Assembly: GCA_963070105.1 (NCBI GenBank)
Contig: OY718803.1
Span: forward strand, 1,389,501 to 1,453,500
DNA length: 64,000 nt
DNA from: Litomosoides sigmodontis
Taxonomy: Eukaryota > Nematoda > Chromadorea > Rhabditida > Onchocercidae
Direction of reading: 5' to 3'
The translations under genes were made by a program, and so were the position numbers. Of the stretch, positions 52,801 to 64,000 are shown one piece after another. Numbering within the stretch: position 1 is the stretch's first letter; every line of letters begins with the position of its first letter. The notes beneath the pieces were generated by a model that had not been told where the DNA came from, ran no database searches, and worked only from the letters and a program-made list of their open reading frames with translations.

Positions 52801-53497
52801 GATTATTCGAAGTTATGATACTTCTCTACACAAATACACAGTTTCTTTTGATATTGCAGATTGGAAACGAGACACGAGTGCGAAGCAATGGATATCGCGT
52901 ATCATCCATACTGCCATGACCATACGAATGATAAATAGCGATCCAAAGGTAAACCAACTACTCGTGCAACGTAAGCAACTTATGTGGCAAGCAATTGCAG
53001 TTACACTATTTGATAGTACAGTAAACATCGTAAAAATCTTGACGGAAAATTTTTTGGAAATGGTCCTCAGCATAAACAGACTTCGATTTATTAAATAGTA
53101 AATTTATAAATGTATCGACCGAATAACGCAGAAGTAACTTTGATTCCAAAGTTCAACCAAAAGTCTGGAAAAAATGTAAATTCCCTAACATTTTTGCCCT
53201 CAAATCTAATGCAAAATCACCTCTCTCTCGAAGCTTTCGTGGACTACGTTCACGGCTATTTGCATGCCGTTGCCCACTTGTCGTTCGATCAGTGCCGCCT
53301 TCACGTCGTGACCAACGTTCAGTACCGCTATTACCATTTCCACCACCGCTACTCACACCACCACTTTCAGCATCATTACTTGATCTCCAACGTTCGTTAC
53401 CCGAACTTTCACTTTTCATACGCCACCGATCACCTGCCGCTCCATCTTTAAACGAACTCGGCGGTGAGAAGTCCCGGTCTAACAGCGATGAAGCCAT
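49842..53497 (-). CDS. RNA-binding protein with three RRMs, HNRNPM/MYEF2-like
   Basis: Nuclear RNA-binding protein of the hnRNP M / myelin expression factor 2 group, involved in pre-mRNA splicing. Minus-strand exons 53497-53221, 52581-52463, 51758-51606, 51150-50950, 50797-50231 and 50036-49842 give 503 aa in full phase agreement. The N-terminus is Ser/Arg/Gly-rich. RRM1 is about 107-183 (MVYIANIPYDVRWMELKDLV, then GKSKGAAVVEF). RRM2 is about 245-320 (RVFVSNLPYNV, RSKGMAVVQF, HPIEAVQAISMLNNQ). A GLRGVGMGLGANG hnRNP M-like segment and a Ser/Tyr/Gly-rich linker follow. RRM3 is about 434-503 (SIIIKNLPLDYTWQIV). The ATG lies 3 bases after CTGTTCAG, a probable spliced-leader acceptor. Introns of several hundred bases (51759-52462, 52582-53220) hold nothing I recognise. 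Confidence 0.93.
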
Positions 53498-53508
53498 TTC
53501 CTGAACAG
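53498..53508 (-). other. Probable trans-splice acceptor of HNRNPM-like gene
   Basis: On the minus strand CTGTTCAG is followed by GAA and then the start ATG. An acceptor with no upstream coding exon, directly before the ATG, is typical of spliced-leader addition in nematodes. Confidence 0.45.
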
Positions 53509-54234
53509 CAAAGCAATCTCGTACGAGTTAATCAGGGAAAGTACTTGGTTGCAGCTAGCAGATCAATTAGAAAATACACCCTGTCGCTTCAAAAAGTCCT
53601 CATGGCGGGCAGGATTTCAGATGATCAAAAAAAATCAAAATTCCTTGATGAGTCGTGCATTAACCATCAATTAAGAAATTTATTGCGCTTAAAATCACAC
53701 ATTACGGGAATTGGATAAATGACGTAGCGTACACACCACAACCTCACGTTATGTCGAAATAAATTAGCAAAACGACACCCGACCAATCAATTCTCTGACC
53801 AAAGTAAAATCCAATCAAAGTCAATCGCAACCTGGCCCTGAAAGGGGCGAGTGGCTAAAATCGGATAAATGAGCTGAAGTCTGTTTGTTGTTGCTGTTTT
53901 CATTTTTTTGTTCGTCGTAAGTTTCACTTCATCTTACACCATTGCATTTGCGAAAGCTCTCCCGCCGTAGACTGTCTGGAAGGTAGTGCATACACGATCT
54001 TTATTTTTACTTCGTTAATTTCGTCTAATAATTTGCTCTTATTCATTTCCATAAAATGTTGATGCATTGCATTTACGTCTGATATTACTGATTCAGAGTG
54101 ATTTGAGAAGTTGTTCAGTTACTGTTTAGACTGAATTAATCCGATTTGTGTTACGTGCCGTATATTTTTTATACGTTTTTAGCCAGGCGATCATATGTGT
54201 GTTTATATATTAGCTGACACTGCAGGTGTTTCTA
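53498..54234. promoter_or_regulatory. Divergent intergenic region with CCAAT boxes
   Basis: This 737-bp gap separates the start codons of two genes running apart (HNRNPM-like minus, C9orf78 plus), so it should contain both promoters. CCAAT motifs at 53783-53787 and 53811-53815 lie in a patch less AT-rich than usual. Promoter function is inferred from position. Confidence 0.4.
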
Positions 54235-56424
54235 ATGTCGTTATTCAAAAAACCATCCAGTAAGAAACAACGTCATTTGCGTGAGCGTATAGTCGATGAT
54301 GACGAAGGTGCAGAAGAAGAAGAAGCTGAAATAGCGTACGTTCTCTCTATGCTTTTATGAAAGTTCCATGGATATCTTGTAGCTGCGAATATCGCGTTTT
54401 TTGGTCTTCTCTTCAGTGAATTTGTATCTGAATTCCGTCATAGATTACGAGGTTCAAAAAATAATGCAGTGAATTTCTGATATTTTTGCCCAGTAATAAA
54501 TGTACCAGGAATACAGAGAGTTGGCATATCAAGTGACATTTTAAAAGACTAAATAAAACATAAGTTGTATATTAATTTTCCTTTTTGTCATTATTTTATG
54601 AATAAAGAGCAAGTTCAGATGTAAACTAGAAGGCGTGAAGGAATTACAAGAAAGTCGTGCACGCAAAAATGGACTAAATGCTGTTGAATGCGCATTGGGT
54701 AAAGAACTTGCAGCGGAATTTATAGCGATGGATGATGATCCATTCCGACAACGTGGGGGAGGCATGCTTCGATTATCCGAAGGGCGCCAAGCTCAAATGT
54801 TAATTTTGCATTCTTTTTTCAAAAGAACTTGCAGGGCCCATAAAAGCTTTTTTCCAGTATTATATATTTCTTCTTTTATGCAAATCTTTACTTTGCAGGC
54901 ATGCTGCAGATATTGAAGCTGGTATACGTGATCAGTTCAAGAAAGAGAGTTTTCTAAGAGATGAACATGAAGAGATGTAAGTTTGTTGCGATTATTATAG
55001 TTTGGGCATGAATCTGTTTACTGGAAAAAATTAATTAGGATGTTGTTAAATTGCTGTAATCGAGATGTAATGTGTAATTCCATTTAACGTATGACGTACA
55101 GTTTGCACCGTATTATTTTGTAATTAGAATGATGTATACGTTTTCTTAAACTCTTAAAACCATGCATGATCGCATTTTTTTGAACATATTAAGTGCCGAG
55201 CTCATAATGCATCAGTTTTTTGTGTGATACTGCAGCTTTAAGAATGATCAATTCGGTCTTCCATTGTGTTCTTTTTTGTAGGAAGAAATACGTGCAAGCG
55301 GAATTGCGCAAACGAAAAGCAGTTCAAGACCTGGAAGACGATGGTGCAACAACGGTAGCTATTTGACAATAAGGATGAATAGAATTACATTTGCAAGCTT
55401 TACACTCTTGTTTGGGCAGATACTTTATAGAAAAAGACTGGGAATTTATTTTTGTAAAATAGACATCATAAATTTATTATACCTCATTGCAGTCCAAAAT
55501 ACCAAGTATGGAAGATTCGCTTATGTGGAAAGCAGCGGAAAAAGTTCGTCTGTTCCGGAGTGAGCGTAATGATGAACTATTGTCTAACCAGATGCTTGCT
55601 GGTATTCCGGAAGTGGACTTAGGCATTAAGTAATGTTTGTTTCATCGTTTTGTTAATCTAGTTCATCATTAAATTAGTGAGGAGAAGGGTATTTTTCATC
55701 CATTTGCTGTGTCATAAGATGGAACTTTTTTAGTATCATTTTTTTTATAATCATCCTCGATTTCCTCATACATTGAATTTATTGATGTCAATGTCAGGAG
55801 TTAAATTAATTCTGATCATTACAGTGTAAGGCTTGTATAACAATTTAATTTGAAATTTCAGTGCAAGAATGAGTAATATTATCGAGACAGAAAAGAAGAA
55901 AAGCGAGATGTTGAAGGAAGTAGTTGAAAAAAGGCGAAATCTTGCTCAAGATAGTTTATTTAGCCAAGATCGTACAAAAGATTTGGCGAAGGATTATGTA
56001 CAGCATTCTATTTGTGAGCAATTATTTCATTTATTTTTTATACATTTCATAGCGATCATTTCAAACTCTCCATATATCTGGTATAACTTCTTTGTCATTT
56101 ATAATGGACTTGTTATATCAAAAAACTGTTTGAGGTTTAGTGTAATACGTTATACTGTTCATGTTAATATTTCAGTTTATATGGAATCAACAACGCGTCT
56201 TGGCCAAGAAGACTGGCGCAAGAAGTTAGATCGACCTGATACTGAAGTAAGTTGGGTGCCAATCGTTCCTCAAAAACTTTTTGAATGAGACGCTGAAATG
56301 ATTTAGTATCATTTACTGTCCAATATTACAATATATTGTTTCTGGAATGCTTTAATTTCAGGCTCAAGTAACGTTGACAGATGCAGATAGTTTAAGAGGT
56401 GATGCATCAATACATCGCTTGTGA
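54235..56424 (+). CDS. C9orf78/TLS1 homologue, spliceosome-associated protein
   Basis: Member of the Hep59/C9orf78 family (Tls1 in fission yeast), which binds the spliceosome and BRR2 helicase and influences 3' splice-site choice. Exons 54235-54335, 54619-54798, 54899-54976, 55282-55354, 55493-55629, 55862-56013, 56176-56246 and 56362-56424 give 284 aa with every junction in phase. Family signatures: KLEGVKELQESRARKNGLNA near the N-terminus, DDDPFRQRGGGM, the highly conserved LLSNQMLAGIPEVDLGI and KDYVQHSIFY. It is largely charged and helical/disordered. The usual C-terminal Lys/Arg tail of vertebrate members is shorter here. A TGCAG nine bases before the ATG could be a spliced-leader site. 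The 88-aa ORF and CALML4 follow on the same strand. Confidence 0.93.
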
Positions 56425-56514
56425 TCAAATTAATAAAATATGAGTGAAATTTAAAGTGTTAAATAAATTTTCTTCTCATGTTTTCTACACACAACGTAGG
56501 AAGCAAGCTTTGGC

Positions 56515-56781
56515 ATGTCGGATATCTTGACAATTTATCATTGTGAAAGAATTACATCGAAAAGTTTCGAATTTTCTTTACTACTCAATGAATTGATGAA
56601 TGGGACTTTCTCTACTGAGACGCAGAGTATTTACAAAGATCTGGATTTATCGAACGGTGGAATCGTAGCTCCGTCCTTAAATCCTCGTAGTGTGCTGGTG
56701 CGGAATTTGTTGCACCTTCGAAAACGATCGATCGGTTCGACAAGGTCATCGGAGATTCCTGTTCTACGACTATTTCATTGA
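56515..56781 (+). CDS. 88-aa ORF between two genes, function unknown
   Basis: ATG-initiated, intronless frame (MSDILTIYHCERITSKSFEF at the start, ending in SSEIPVLRLFH). It begins 90 bp after the C9orf78 stop, 15 bases past CACAACGTAG (a weak acceptor), and ends 69 bp before the acceptor of CALML4. The spacing is what nematode operons show, which is the main reason to keep it. No domain, TM or signal peptide is visible. A 97-codon frame overlaps it on the other strand, so it may be chance. Confidence 0.3.
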   Translation: MSDILTIYHCERITSKSFEFSLLLNELMNGTFSTETQSIYKDLDLSNGGIVAPSLNPRSVLVRNLLHLRKRSIGSTRSSEIPVLRLFH

Positions 56782-56840
56782 TAGAAGTAGGGCATATTCT
56801 TGTGGCAGAAATGATTGACTGATATTGGTGACTTGGTGTT

Positions 56841-56870
56841 GTTGGTTCAGTGGATCCGAATTTATCAATG
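56841..56870 (+). other. Probable trans-splice acceptor and ATG-only coding exon of CALML4
   Basis: GTTGGTTCAG ends at 56850, followed by 17 bases of leader and an ATG (56868-56870) that is cut off at once by the donor GTAGGC. Confidence 0.45.
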
Positions 56871-57931
56871 GTAGGCAATCCTTCCCATATTTTATATTTC
56901 AACAAGAAATTTCAAATAATTCGGACAATTGCACTTTGGAAATGTTTCTCTTTCATACCAGCACAACTTATAGACATGGATGATTTCCTAAAATCGCTAA
57001 ATATTGTCGCTGTAGGTCAGGAAGTAATTTGAACTAACAGAAGGACTAGGTGCTGCGTAGCTATTTTGAGTTATTAGATAAATAGATTAGATTAATCATT
57101 ATTTTTATATGAAAAAATCGAAATTTTGACAAAATTCAATTTTTTCCAGGCACAGTACTTTTCTCTGCAACAAATCGAAGGTAAGTTATATCAGATTATT
57201 GCGGAGAAAAAAAAACTAGCAAAGTTAATTACCGAAAACAAGTAGTTTGCAGGAAATGTTTAGATTCTAGTCATTTTTAATATCATAATTTCATTCGGTA
57301 CAAGTAGTGGTTTACGATCACTACTAATCAAGCAGTTGCTTCTTCGTTATCAAAATTTCAAATTCACGTTTTACTTCCAGAATACCGACAGTGTTTCACA
57401 TTATATTGTCCTAAAGGATGTACGCAAAATGCATCACACTTACGTTATATAATGCGCAGTCTTGGTTACACTCCAACTATACCGGAAACGATAGAATATT
57501 TTCGCAAATACGGTAACGACTGAAGTGATAATATTTGTTAGATAATTTCTGTGTTTCAAGATTTATTAGGTTTGTTTAACAAATTTTTCATAAATAACAA
57601 GCGCATTTATAAAACAATCTAAAATTTTACCAAAAGTCTTTCCTACATGTGAGTGATACATGTTTCAGGAGAGAAATTAGACTTTCCATGCTTTTTGGAA
57701 ATTTTACATCAAGAAAACCAGAAAGGTGATCCAATACAAGAAATTATTAGCGCACTTCGTGGAATTGACTCTAAAAATCAAGGTTGGATTACGGTATCTG
57801 AATTCGTCAGTATTTTATCATCAGTTGGTGAGAAAATGTCACGAGAAGAAATTTACAGTGTTCTCCAACAGTTAGATATTACTGGTGGTCGAGTACCATT
57901 CAATTCATTGTTGGATTTTATTTCAAACTGA
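56868..57931 (+). CDS. CALML4: Calmodulin-like protein 4 (CALML4), degenerate EF-hands
   Basis: EF-hand protein of the CALML4 group, which acts in vertebrates as a light chain of unconventional myosin. Exons 56868-56870 (the ATG alone), 57150-57180, 57381-57512 and 57669-57931 give 142 aa in phase, close to the about 150 aa of vertebrate CALML4. Sequence order matches: FSLQQIEEYRQCFTLY, HLRYIMRSLGYTP, GEKLDFPCFLEILH, GWITVSEFVSILSSVGEKMS, ending at LLDFISN. Calcium loops are degenerate: DSKNQGWITVSE has Lys and Gln at positions 3 and 5, DITGGRVPFNSL lacks the terminal Glu, and CPKGCTQNASHL lacks acidic ligands. It probably does not bind calcium. It is last in a run of same-strand genes after C9orf78. 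Confidence 0.85.
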
Positions 57932-58497
57932 TTACACTTATTTCTCCAACAATAATCACTGTGATAAAGAATGAGAAAAAGTGATAAACTAACTGATGAG
58001 CTTATGCTAACAACGCGAATCTAATCATTTTTTTTTCAACACTCACTATAAAGAGCAGGAATTTTCAAACACAGAAATATTCAAGCTCTTTCTTTTTTTT
58101 TTTCTAATTAGTAATCTGCAATGGTAACTTGACCAGTTTTTTGAAGTTCAAGCAATACGATTTTAAGATTTTTTTTGAAACTTTATTATTCGATTTCAAA
58201 AAAATGCTCAGCACTAACATATAATCGATTACTATTCATCAAAGTATAGCAATGTATTCCACTTTTAAACATTTCATTTATAATAGTAATGAACTGAAAC
58301 AAGCAGATTAAATGTACCTCATTCCATAGCTATACCCATTGTCATATTTAACTTAATAATACTAAGTAGTAGATGAGCGATATTGGTGATTTTTCAAAAT
58401 TTTTGATAATTCTGCTAAGGTCTACTTTTGATATGGATTTCACCATCAAACCTTGGTGTATCAAACGGAAAAAGGAGATATAATGAAGGAAGAACTT
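57932..58497. other. Convergent 3' intergenic region
   Basis: AT-rich gap between the stops of CALML4 (plus) and GPAA1 (minus). It should hold both 3' UTRs; no other feature seen. Confidence 0.7.
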
Positions 58498-61400
58498 TCA
58501 AGGACAAACTGTGGATGTGGATGAAATCAAAATTAAGAAATTCCATAAAGGCAACAAGCAAATGCAAATGAATGGAAAAAGAAAACTACCATATAGAAGA
58601 TGACTTTTGATGAGATCTTTTGTTAAATGCTTAATATGTGCTTCCGTTGGGATAACATCGTAGAGCAAATAGTTACACAACAGATATATAACGAAAGGAT
58701 GTAGCAGGAAACCAAACAAAGCTTTTAATCGACAGGTATGTCTGAAACTTTTCCGTGAATTTTACATTATTTTAATTAATATAAACTTTCTACAGAACTT
58801 GATACATCCAGGAAGAAAAAAATTTTTGTAAGTATATTTAAAAAAAAGTGAACCTGAAAGTCTGGCGCATATTATTAACTAGATGAACTTGACAGTTTTG
58901 GAATTTCAGTGGAGATTTTTGAAATTTGAAAACTATGTAATCAAAATTAATTCTGTGCATAACGGCAATAATCAATATTGTTAAATTTACCAAGAAACCG
59001 TAAAATTCATTTGCAGCCATTTTTATTTTTTACAAAATATCAGGTCCTACTAAAAATTAGGAACTTACCGATTACGGCTACCGATCGCTGTAAATAATAT
59101 TATCAGCGGTATGGCAATTACCGAAATAATGTATGCCAGTGAGAAATTCAGAAGTGACAGTGAAGCGAACATCAGACAGTATTCCAAATAAAAAAGGAAT
59201 TTCAATGAAATACATTCCTTTTCACTGCTGTAATCCAGATATTAATATAAATTAACCGAAACAATAGAACAAACACTTCTATATTCCATTCCTCAGAACT
59301 ACGTTTTGGCCGAGTGAACTAATGCATTAACTTTTTAAATAATGCAAGGTAAACCAATATAAGTGATTAAAACCGATTACTTCATTTATTCATTCATTAC
59401 ATACTTTAAAAAAAGGCAAAAAAAAACAATCCCTATCATCTCTTTCGATATGCTCATACTCATACTTCTATGTCATACTTTTATCGCATACTTTTTTATA
59501 TAAATAATGTTCCACGCAATAAATTTAAAAGTTTAAAAACTTTTGAAAAGAAAACTCACAGCGAAAAAAGAAAATACCATGGAATAAAAATGGAAAATGA
59601 CAGCAAAAAAGTATATGTATGATAAAGCTCTGATATAGTAACATTTCTGATAATGCAATATTGGATTATTCCAATAATGTGAAGAAGAACAAACGAATTC
59701 GGAAAGCTAAATTCCTCCAGACTAAACCACTCACGAAGTGCCTGAAACAAATAAAATTCTTCCAAAACAGCAGAGGTGAATCAACTCAACTATAAAAGCC
59801 TTAAGTTTTATTCTGACGCAATGTTGTATCTTTTAAAGAATTAAACGACCACTGAAAATGTATTACTCTAGGTAACATGACAAACAATTCCGACCATAAC
59901 TTTAAACACCAGGAACATAAGATGCAAAAGGCATTTAAAAATTTAAGATCATTAAAATTTTCAAAATCAAAAAATCTAACTCAACCGGTGTCTTTATAAA
60001 TACATTCATACTGAGAGCTATTATGAGATTCGAAATGAAATTCGTTTAAACAAGATTTAATGTATCGCAATAAAATACAACAAACTTACTAGTACTAACA
60101 ATGGAAGCAAAATAAGACCGAGAGCCGGCATGTAGTAAGCTACAGAAAGAAAATATCGCATATCTGTCATTATATAAAGAAAATACGACTGATGAAACTT
60201 TTCCAGAATGTTATTTAGAGACCTGTAAAGATCCAAAACTGTAAAAAAAGTAAAGAAAAAAGGCCGGTTTTAGAATGACGACTTTAAAACCGATAAGTTG
60301 CCTCAATTATAAAAAGAACGGGCATTAATCCATCTCAAAAATACACCTCAGTGCTCCTTCACATATTCGACCTAAATCTGTTAACGATGCATGTCCTTCC
60401 GTAATACTTTCGGCATGTATAGTTAGTGCCTGTATTCCGTATGGTCCAAAAACGCTATGTAATCCTTCTTCCTCATTAAAAGCCTAAAACAAAATTTTTA
60501 AAATATCAAAATGTCGTAACTTTTTTAAGATTTGGTCCAACCTGAAATGCAATTATGTTTCCATATCTATACATATTATTATATTTATAGAGATTCAAAA
60601 CAAAAATTAATGAAAAAATTTATGCAAGTAAACATATGCTATTACGTAATCACACTATTAACATCATCTACGACACCAAACGTATTTGATTAACCAAGGG
60701 AATAGAAATACCTGACTGAGCATAGCTTTGCCAGTTGTTTCAGCTATATCCCACCATGATTTCTGATATCCATGATGGAAGACTTCGGGAATTAGCCCAA
60801 ATTTATCCGCCAATTTAGCCATCAAATCGATCAAATCCAAATTTGGTAATAAACCATTGACCATATTGTATTCAATATTCATTGTGTCAAATTCCGAACC
60901 CTTCGCTTTCACTGCAAAAGCACCAACGATCGCACCACTATGAAAATGCAATTTGTCGGCGACCAGGAACGGATGATGATAATCGTGATATTGAGCTAGA
61001 TATGCAGTCAACCCTATTAGGCCTTTGTCTACGAAAATGAATTGAATATCGCGAGCCCAATATATCTGTTCTGGAAAAAAGCATTTTCAATAAACTTCAA
61101 CACAAACAGATATCATTTAATTTTATCATGGAAATTGATCTGAAAATTAATAAATGAAGGAAACACCTCGACAATAAGTTGCTAAAGCTAGCACTACAGA
61201 TAACGCTTCCAAATCTGTTCTGGTCATTGATACGGCCACAATAATTGCTTCAGTTGATGATGAACGGCTAGCACGAACAACGCCCACAACATTCGTTCCA
61301 GATTGATTCTGCAAAAATAGGTTGTCATTTCCTCTCCATAACACAAGTTTATTCACTGATTTTAATAAATTTCAAGAATGGAAATGCTTCATATGTTTTT

Positions 61401-62250
61401 TTTTTAATATTGTAAGACGAAATCAGACCATCTCCCCTTCTTTAGGTGAAAAATTCTAAATAAGTTTTCCATTGACCAACAAGGCCATACAATTCTATTA
61501 AAGATGGAAAACCGCTAGTCATCAGATAACGATAGTTTTTAACAAAAAAGAAAAACAAAACATACAAAGCCCGCAAGAGTTACTGCAAACCGTATCGTTT
61601 GAGTCATAATACCATGAGCCAACAATTGTTTTTCAACATATTTGGAAATATTACTGCAAAGGAATTAATTTAACGACAAATGTCATATATGAGATCAATT
61701 CAATTCTGTCAACAAGAAATAATATGGGAAATCATCAAACATTCACAGGATACAACGTCACGTCTCAATCATCCATCTGAACTGTCAGGCTAACCTTACC
61801 TTAAATCAATTACTAAGTCCCTATACCTCATGCCTAAAAATTCCAGACTAATATCGACTGTTAATAGATCAAATATTAACCACCACTGAACATTAGTGCA
61901 GCAAGTAAACTTGGCAGTTGTCGTCATTCCAAAAGAAAATATCATCACAATTTGATACAGAAAAAGGATGCAAAAAACCGCTTAAAATAAATACAAAAGG
62001 ACGCGAACCGTTCAGTGTGAAGTTCATCAAGAAAAGTCGAAATTCGCTGATAATAACTGAACCGTTCGGTAACAAGCGCCGGAAGCAATGCATTCTCGGA
62101 AATCTTCGTACGCTCATTGTATTCCGGTTGTATAACAACACACATATATACTACAGCTAGTAGCTCACTGAGAACACAAACTTTCCACCATTTTGACACA
62201 ATTTTTTCCACAAAAATTGGTTTACCAATTGGTTGCGACAATAACCGCAT
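58498..62250 (-). CDS. GPAA1: GPI transamidase subunit GPAA1 (GAA1)
   Basis: ER membrane subunit of the GPI transamidase that attaches preformed GPI anchors to proteins. Minus-strand exons 62250-62009, 61653-61566, 61308-61167, 61070-60712, 60483-60347, 60222-60090, 59741-59560, 59227-59069 and 58741-58498 give 561 aa, all phases agreeing. The N-terminus MRLLSQPIGKPIF, a first TM near residues 25-45 and RTKISENALLPALV match the family. The lumenal M28-peptidase-like domain shows in SGTNVVGVVRASRSSSTEAI, EQIYWARDIQFIFVDKGLIG and NGLLPNLDLIDLMAKL. GIQALTIHAESI and ILEKFHQSYFLYIMTDMRYF lead into the C-terminal multi-TM part, ending with LLYGSFLFPFICICLLPLWN. Slightly shorter than human (about 620 aa). 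PIGO, of the same pathway, lies 31 kb away. Confidence 0.94.
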
Positions 62251-63762
62251 AACTATTGATTACACTGAATTTCCCGTTGGTGAAAGTTTGAAACTACTAC
62301 ATCCAATAAAAAATCGATACTTTTATGCCTGAAAATTTCAAAATTAGTAACTCTCTAAATTTTTTTCAATACTTTCACATCATCATAGAAAAAGAAAATA
62401 TTATCTTCGACTATAAGCTAAATGCTTATGTTGCTCCTCACAAGTATCACTCAACTCAACAGCGACATGTAACATTGCATGTCAGAAGAAGTACATTGCA
62501 TGGCAAACCTCAGTTAACTTTTCTATGCCATTGTAGTAGCATTCCTCCACTTTGCGCCCACACAAGTCTGACAATTCAAATCACTTCGATAAAAAAAATT
62601 CAACTTTTCTTCCATCCCAAAAGAACTTTAAGAGAAACATTCAGCATTATGCACGTACATTTCTTCGACTGCTCAGTTCATTTCAACATAATCGAATCTT
62701 TTAGCTCTCCAATAATAACAAGAACATCAAGTAAGCTATTCGGGTAGTTTGTGTAACATATAAATTCGAAAAAGTTTTTGAAGCAATAAAGCTTTATACA
62801 ATATTAGTTCATCCGTTCACTCAGTATTATTATGCAATTCAAAAACTTTCGATCTAACGATCTCACATGCAAAGCGTCAAGGATTGCAGGTACATTATTA
62901 GGCAACATGAGTTATTCACCGGAACGTTTGTCTAAAATAACTTTATACATATGCTGAATGAATATTTCATACAAGTACACTGATACATGAAAATCTTTTA
63001 GGACCTAACTCTCTTGAAGAGTTGAAAATATATCACCATACCTAGAGAAATTGTCCGGAGAAATTTTACACATATTTCAAAATATCAGCAAAACGAATGA
63101 AAATCAATCCTAGAACTGGCACAGCAAAATTCCTAGATAACTTCGTCCTTGTAACGATGATGAAATATCAAGTCGTCCAGGTGATAAAAACGAGAAAATT
63201 CCTGCAAGTCCGAAATAAATCCTGTATTCCACTAGCTACAGGACAAGACTCAGAAAAACAGTGCATGAAGGCAATCTAAACTCAAACTACATCAAGTTCA
63301 AAAAAAAAATCAAAAAAATCAGGCTCAAACTACACAGGATTAAATAGGACCCTCCATATGTATCAATAAAAAATCACAATATTTTAGTTGAGAAATGAAG
63401 GAGAGAAATACACAATGATTATCGTACTGAGAAGATACCAGTAATAAACAATTAACGCCCACAACAACATTAAGTATTTTTTTAAAACATATATACACGG
63501 CATGCATCAGAAAATAATTTATTCAACTAACTAAAAAGAAAAAACAAGACGAACTATAACAAATAATAGAAACCATTCGATATTACTGTCTTTTAAAGCA
63601 TAACTTCAAAATAGTAAGTAATTTAGGTAAATAATAATAAAAGGAACCGTTTGAAATTGTATCAAGTAGACTTGGTTTTCCAAAGTTCCAATCCAAAAGC
63701 TCTGACGGTATGTGAGAGAGAGAGAATAAATATTTACAAGATGAAGCAACTAATTTCCTTTA
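62251..63762. other. Intergenic, no gene seen
   Basis: Between the GPAA1 start and the end of the next minus-strand gene. A plus-strand frame of 140 codons (62325-62747) lacks splice signals, domains and any codon pattern distinct from the flanks. A short GA run lies near 63714-63725. Confidence 0.55.
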
Positions 63763-63892
63763 TTAGACAGAATATTCAAATGTTAATTTGCTAACATAAG
63801 GAACTGCAAATGGACTGAACCATCGTAATGAAAATGGACCACCAAAGATCATTTGTAAATTTTTCCAACCGTCCGGTCCTGAAAATTCATAC
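63763..63892 (-). CDS. DHHC palmitoyltransferase, ZDHHC3/7-like, last exon only
   Basis: Golgi S-palmitoyltransferase family. Only the C-terminal exon is in the window; the catalytic DHHC cysteine-rich domain would be beyond the right edge. The minus-strand frame from an acceptor at 63892 (ATCAG) or 63880 (AATTTTCAG) to the TAA at 63763-63765 reads GWKNLQMIFGGPFSLRWFSP, then FAVPYVSKLTFEYSV. This aligns with the conserved C-tail of vertebrate ZDHHC3 (FG-x-PFSL-x-W-x-SPFA-x-P). The closing EYSV resembles the PDZ-binding type tail of that group. The call rests on about 40 residues. Confidence 0.7.
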
Positions 63893-64000
63893 CTGATGAA
63901 ATCATACGATTTGTTCAAGCATAGTTTCCCACGAAATATCTTTCAGTTATATTCACCAAAAAAATCTAAGCAAACCAAATTTCATGGCATACTGCAGCAA

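Noticed and set aside
52079..53098. Plus-strand frames inside HNRNPM-like introns
   Set aside because: Short, overlap opposite-strand frames, and show no transposase or other recognisable sequence.
62325..62747. 140-codon plus-strand frame
   Set aside because: No domain, no splice or leader signal, and composition like the flanking intergenic DNA.

Overview
The window is eukaryotic nuclear DNA from a nematode, most likely a filarial (Onchocercidae, clade III) worm. It is very AT-rich, coding exons are short and split by many introns of about 60-1000 bp, splice acceptors are mostly of the TTTCAG type, and long perfect microsatellites are present ((TTA)n, (AAT)n, (TA)n, (GT)n, CAA-type). The protein set is metazoan: CRTC, Treslin/TICRR, PIGO, VAP, a forkhead factor, an HNRNPM/MYEF2-like RNA-binding protein, C9orf78/TLS1, CALML4, GPAA1 and a DHHC palmitoyltransferase. 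I saw no bacterial, Wolbachia-like, viral or transposase genes, no rRNA, no CRISPR and no tRNA I could support. Exon models were built by hand from splice signals, reading phase and family similarity. No search was run.

Layout, left to right. 1-3284: intergenic with microsatellites. 3285-5012 (+): two-exon CRTC coactivator. 5013-10273: AT-rich intergenic DNA plus an unresolved 5' region of the next gene, with an E2F-like motif at 8715-8724. 10274-19112 (+): Treslin/TICRR (SLD-3), about 14-15 exons. 19113-22101: a (TA)n array and a possible Lys/Glu-rich gene. 22102-27352 (+): PIGO, 11 exons, followed at once by a 57-codon ORF. 27826-30301 (-): unrecognised multi-exon gene. 30700-33184 (-): complete VAP gene. 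37061-38305 (-): unrecognised 132-aa gene. 38528-39165: very long (AAT)n array. 42752-44426 (-): forkhead gene. 49842-53497 (-): three-RRM HNRNPM/MYEF2-like gene, facing away from 54235-56424 (+), C9orf78/TLS1. Downstream on the same strand are an 88-aa ORF and CALML4 (56868-57931), with spacing like a trans-spliced operon. 58498-62250 (-): GPAA1, nine exons. 63763-63892 (-): last exon of a ZDHHC3/7-like gene that runs off the right edge.

Functionally the genes are mostly housekeeping: replication initiation (TICRR), GPI-anchor synthesis and attachment (PIGO, GPAA1), ER membrane contacts (VAP), splicing (HNRNPM-like, C9orf78) and palmitoylation, with two regulators (CRTC, forkhead). Two features stand out. 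Four of about sixty introns I could place use GC-AG instead of GT-AG splice sites, each forced by phase or homology. Three coding units (27826-30301, 37061-38305 and 21181-21855) do not match any family I know.
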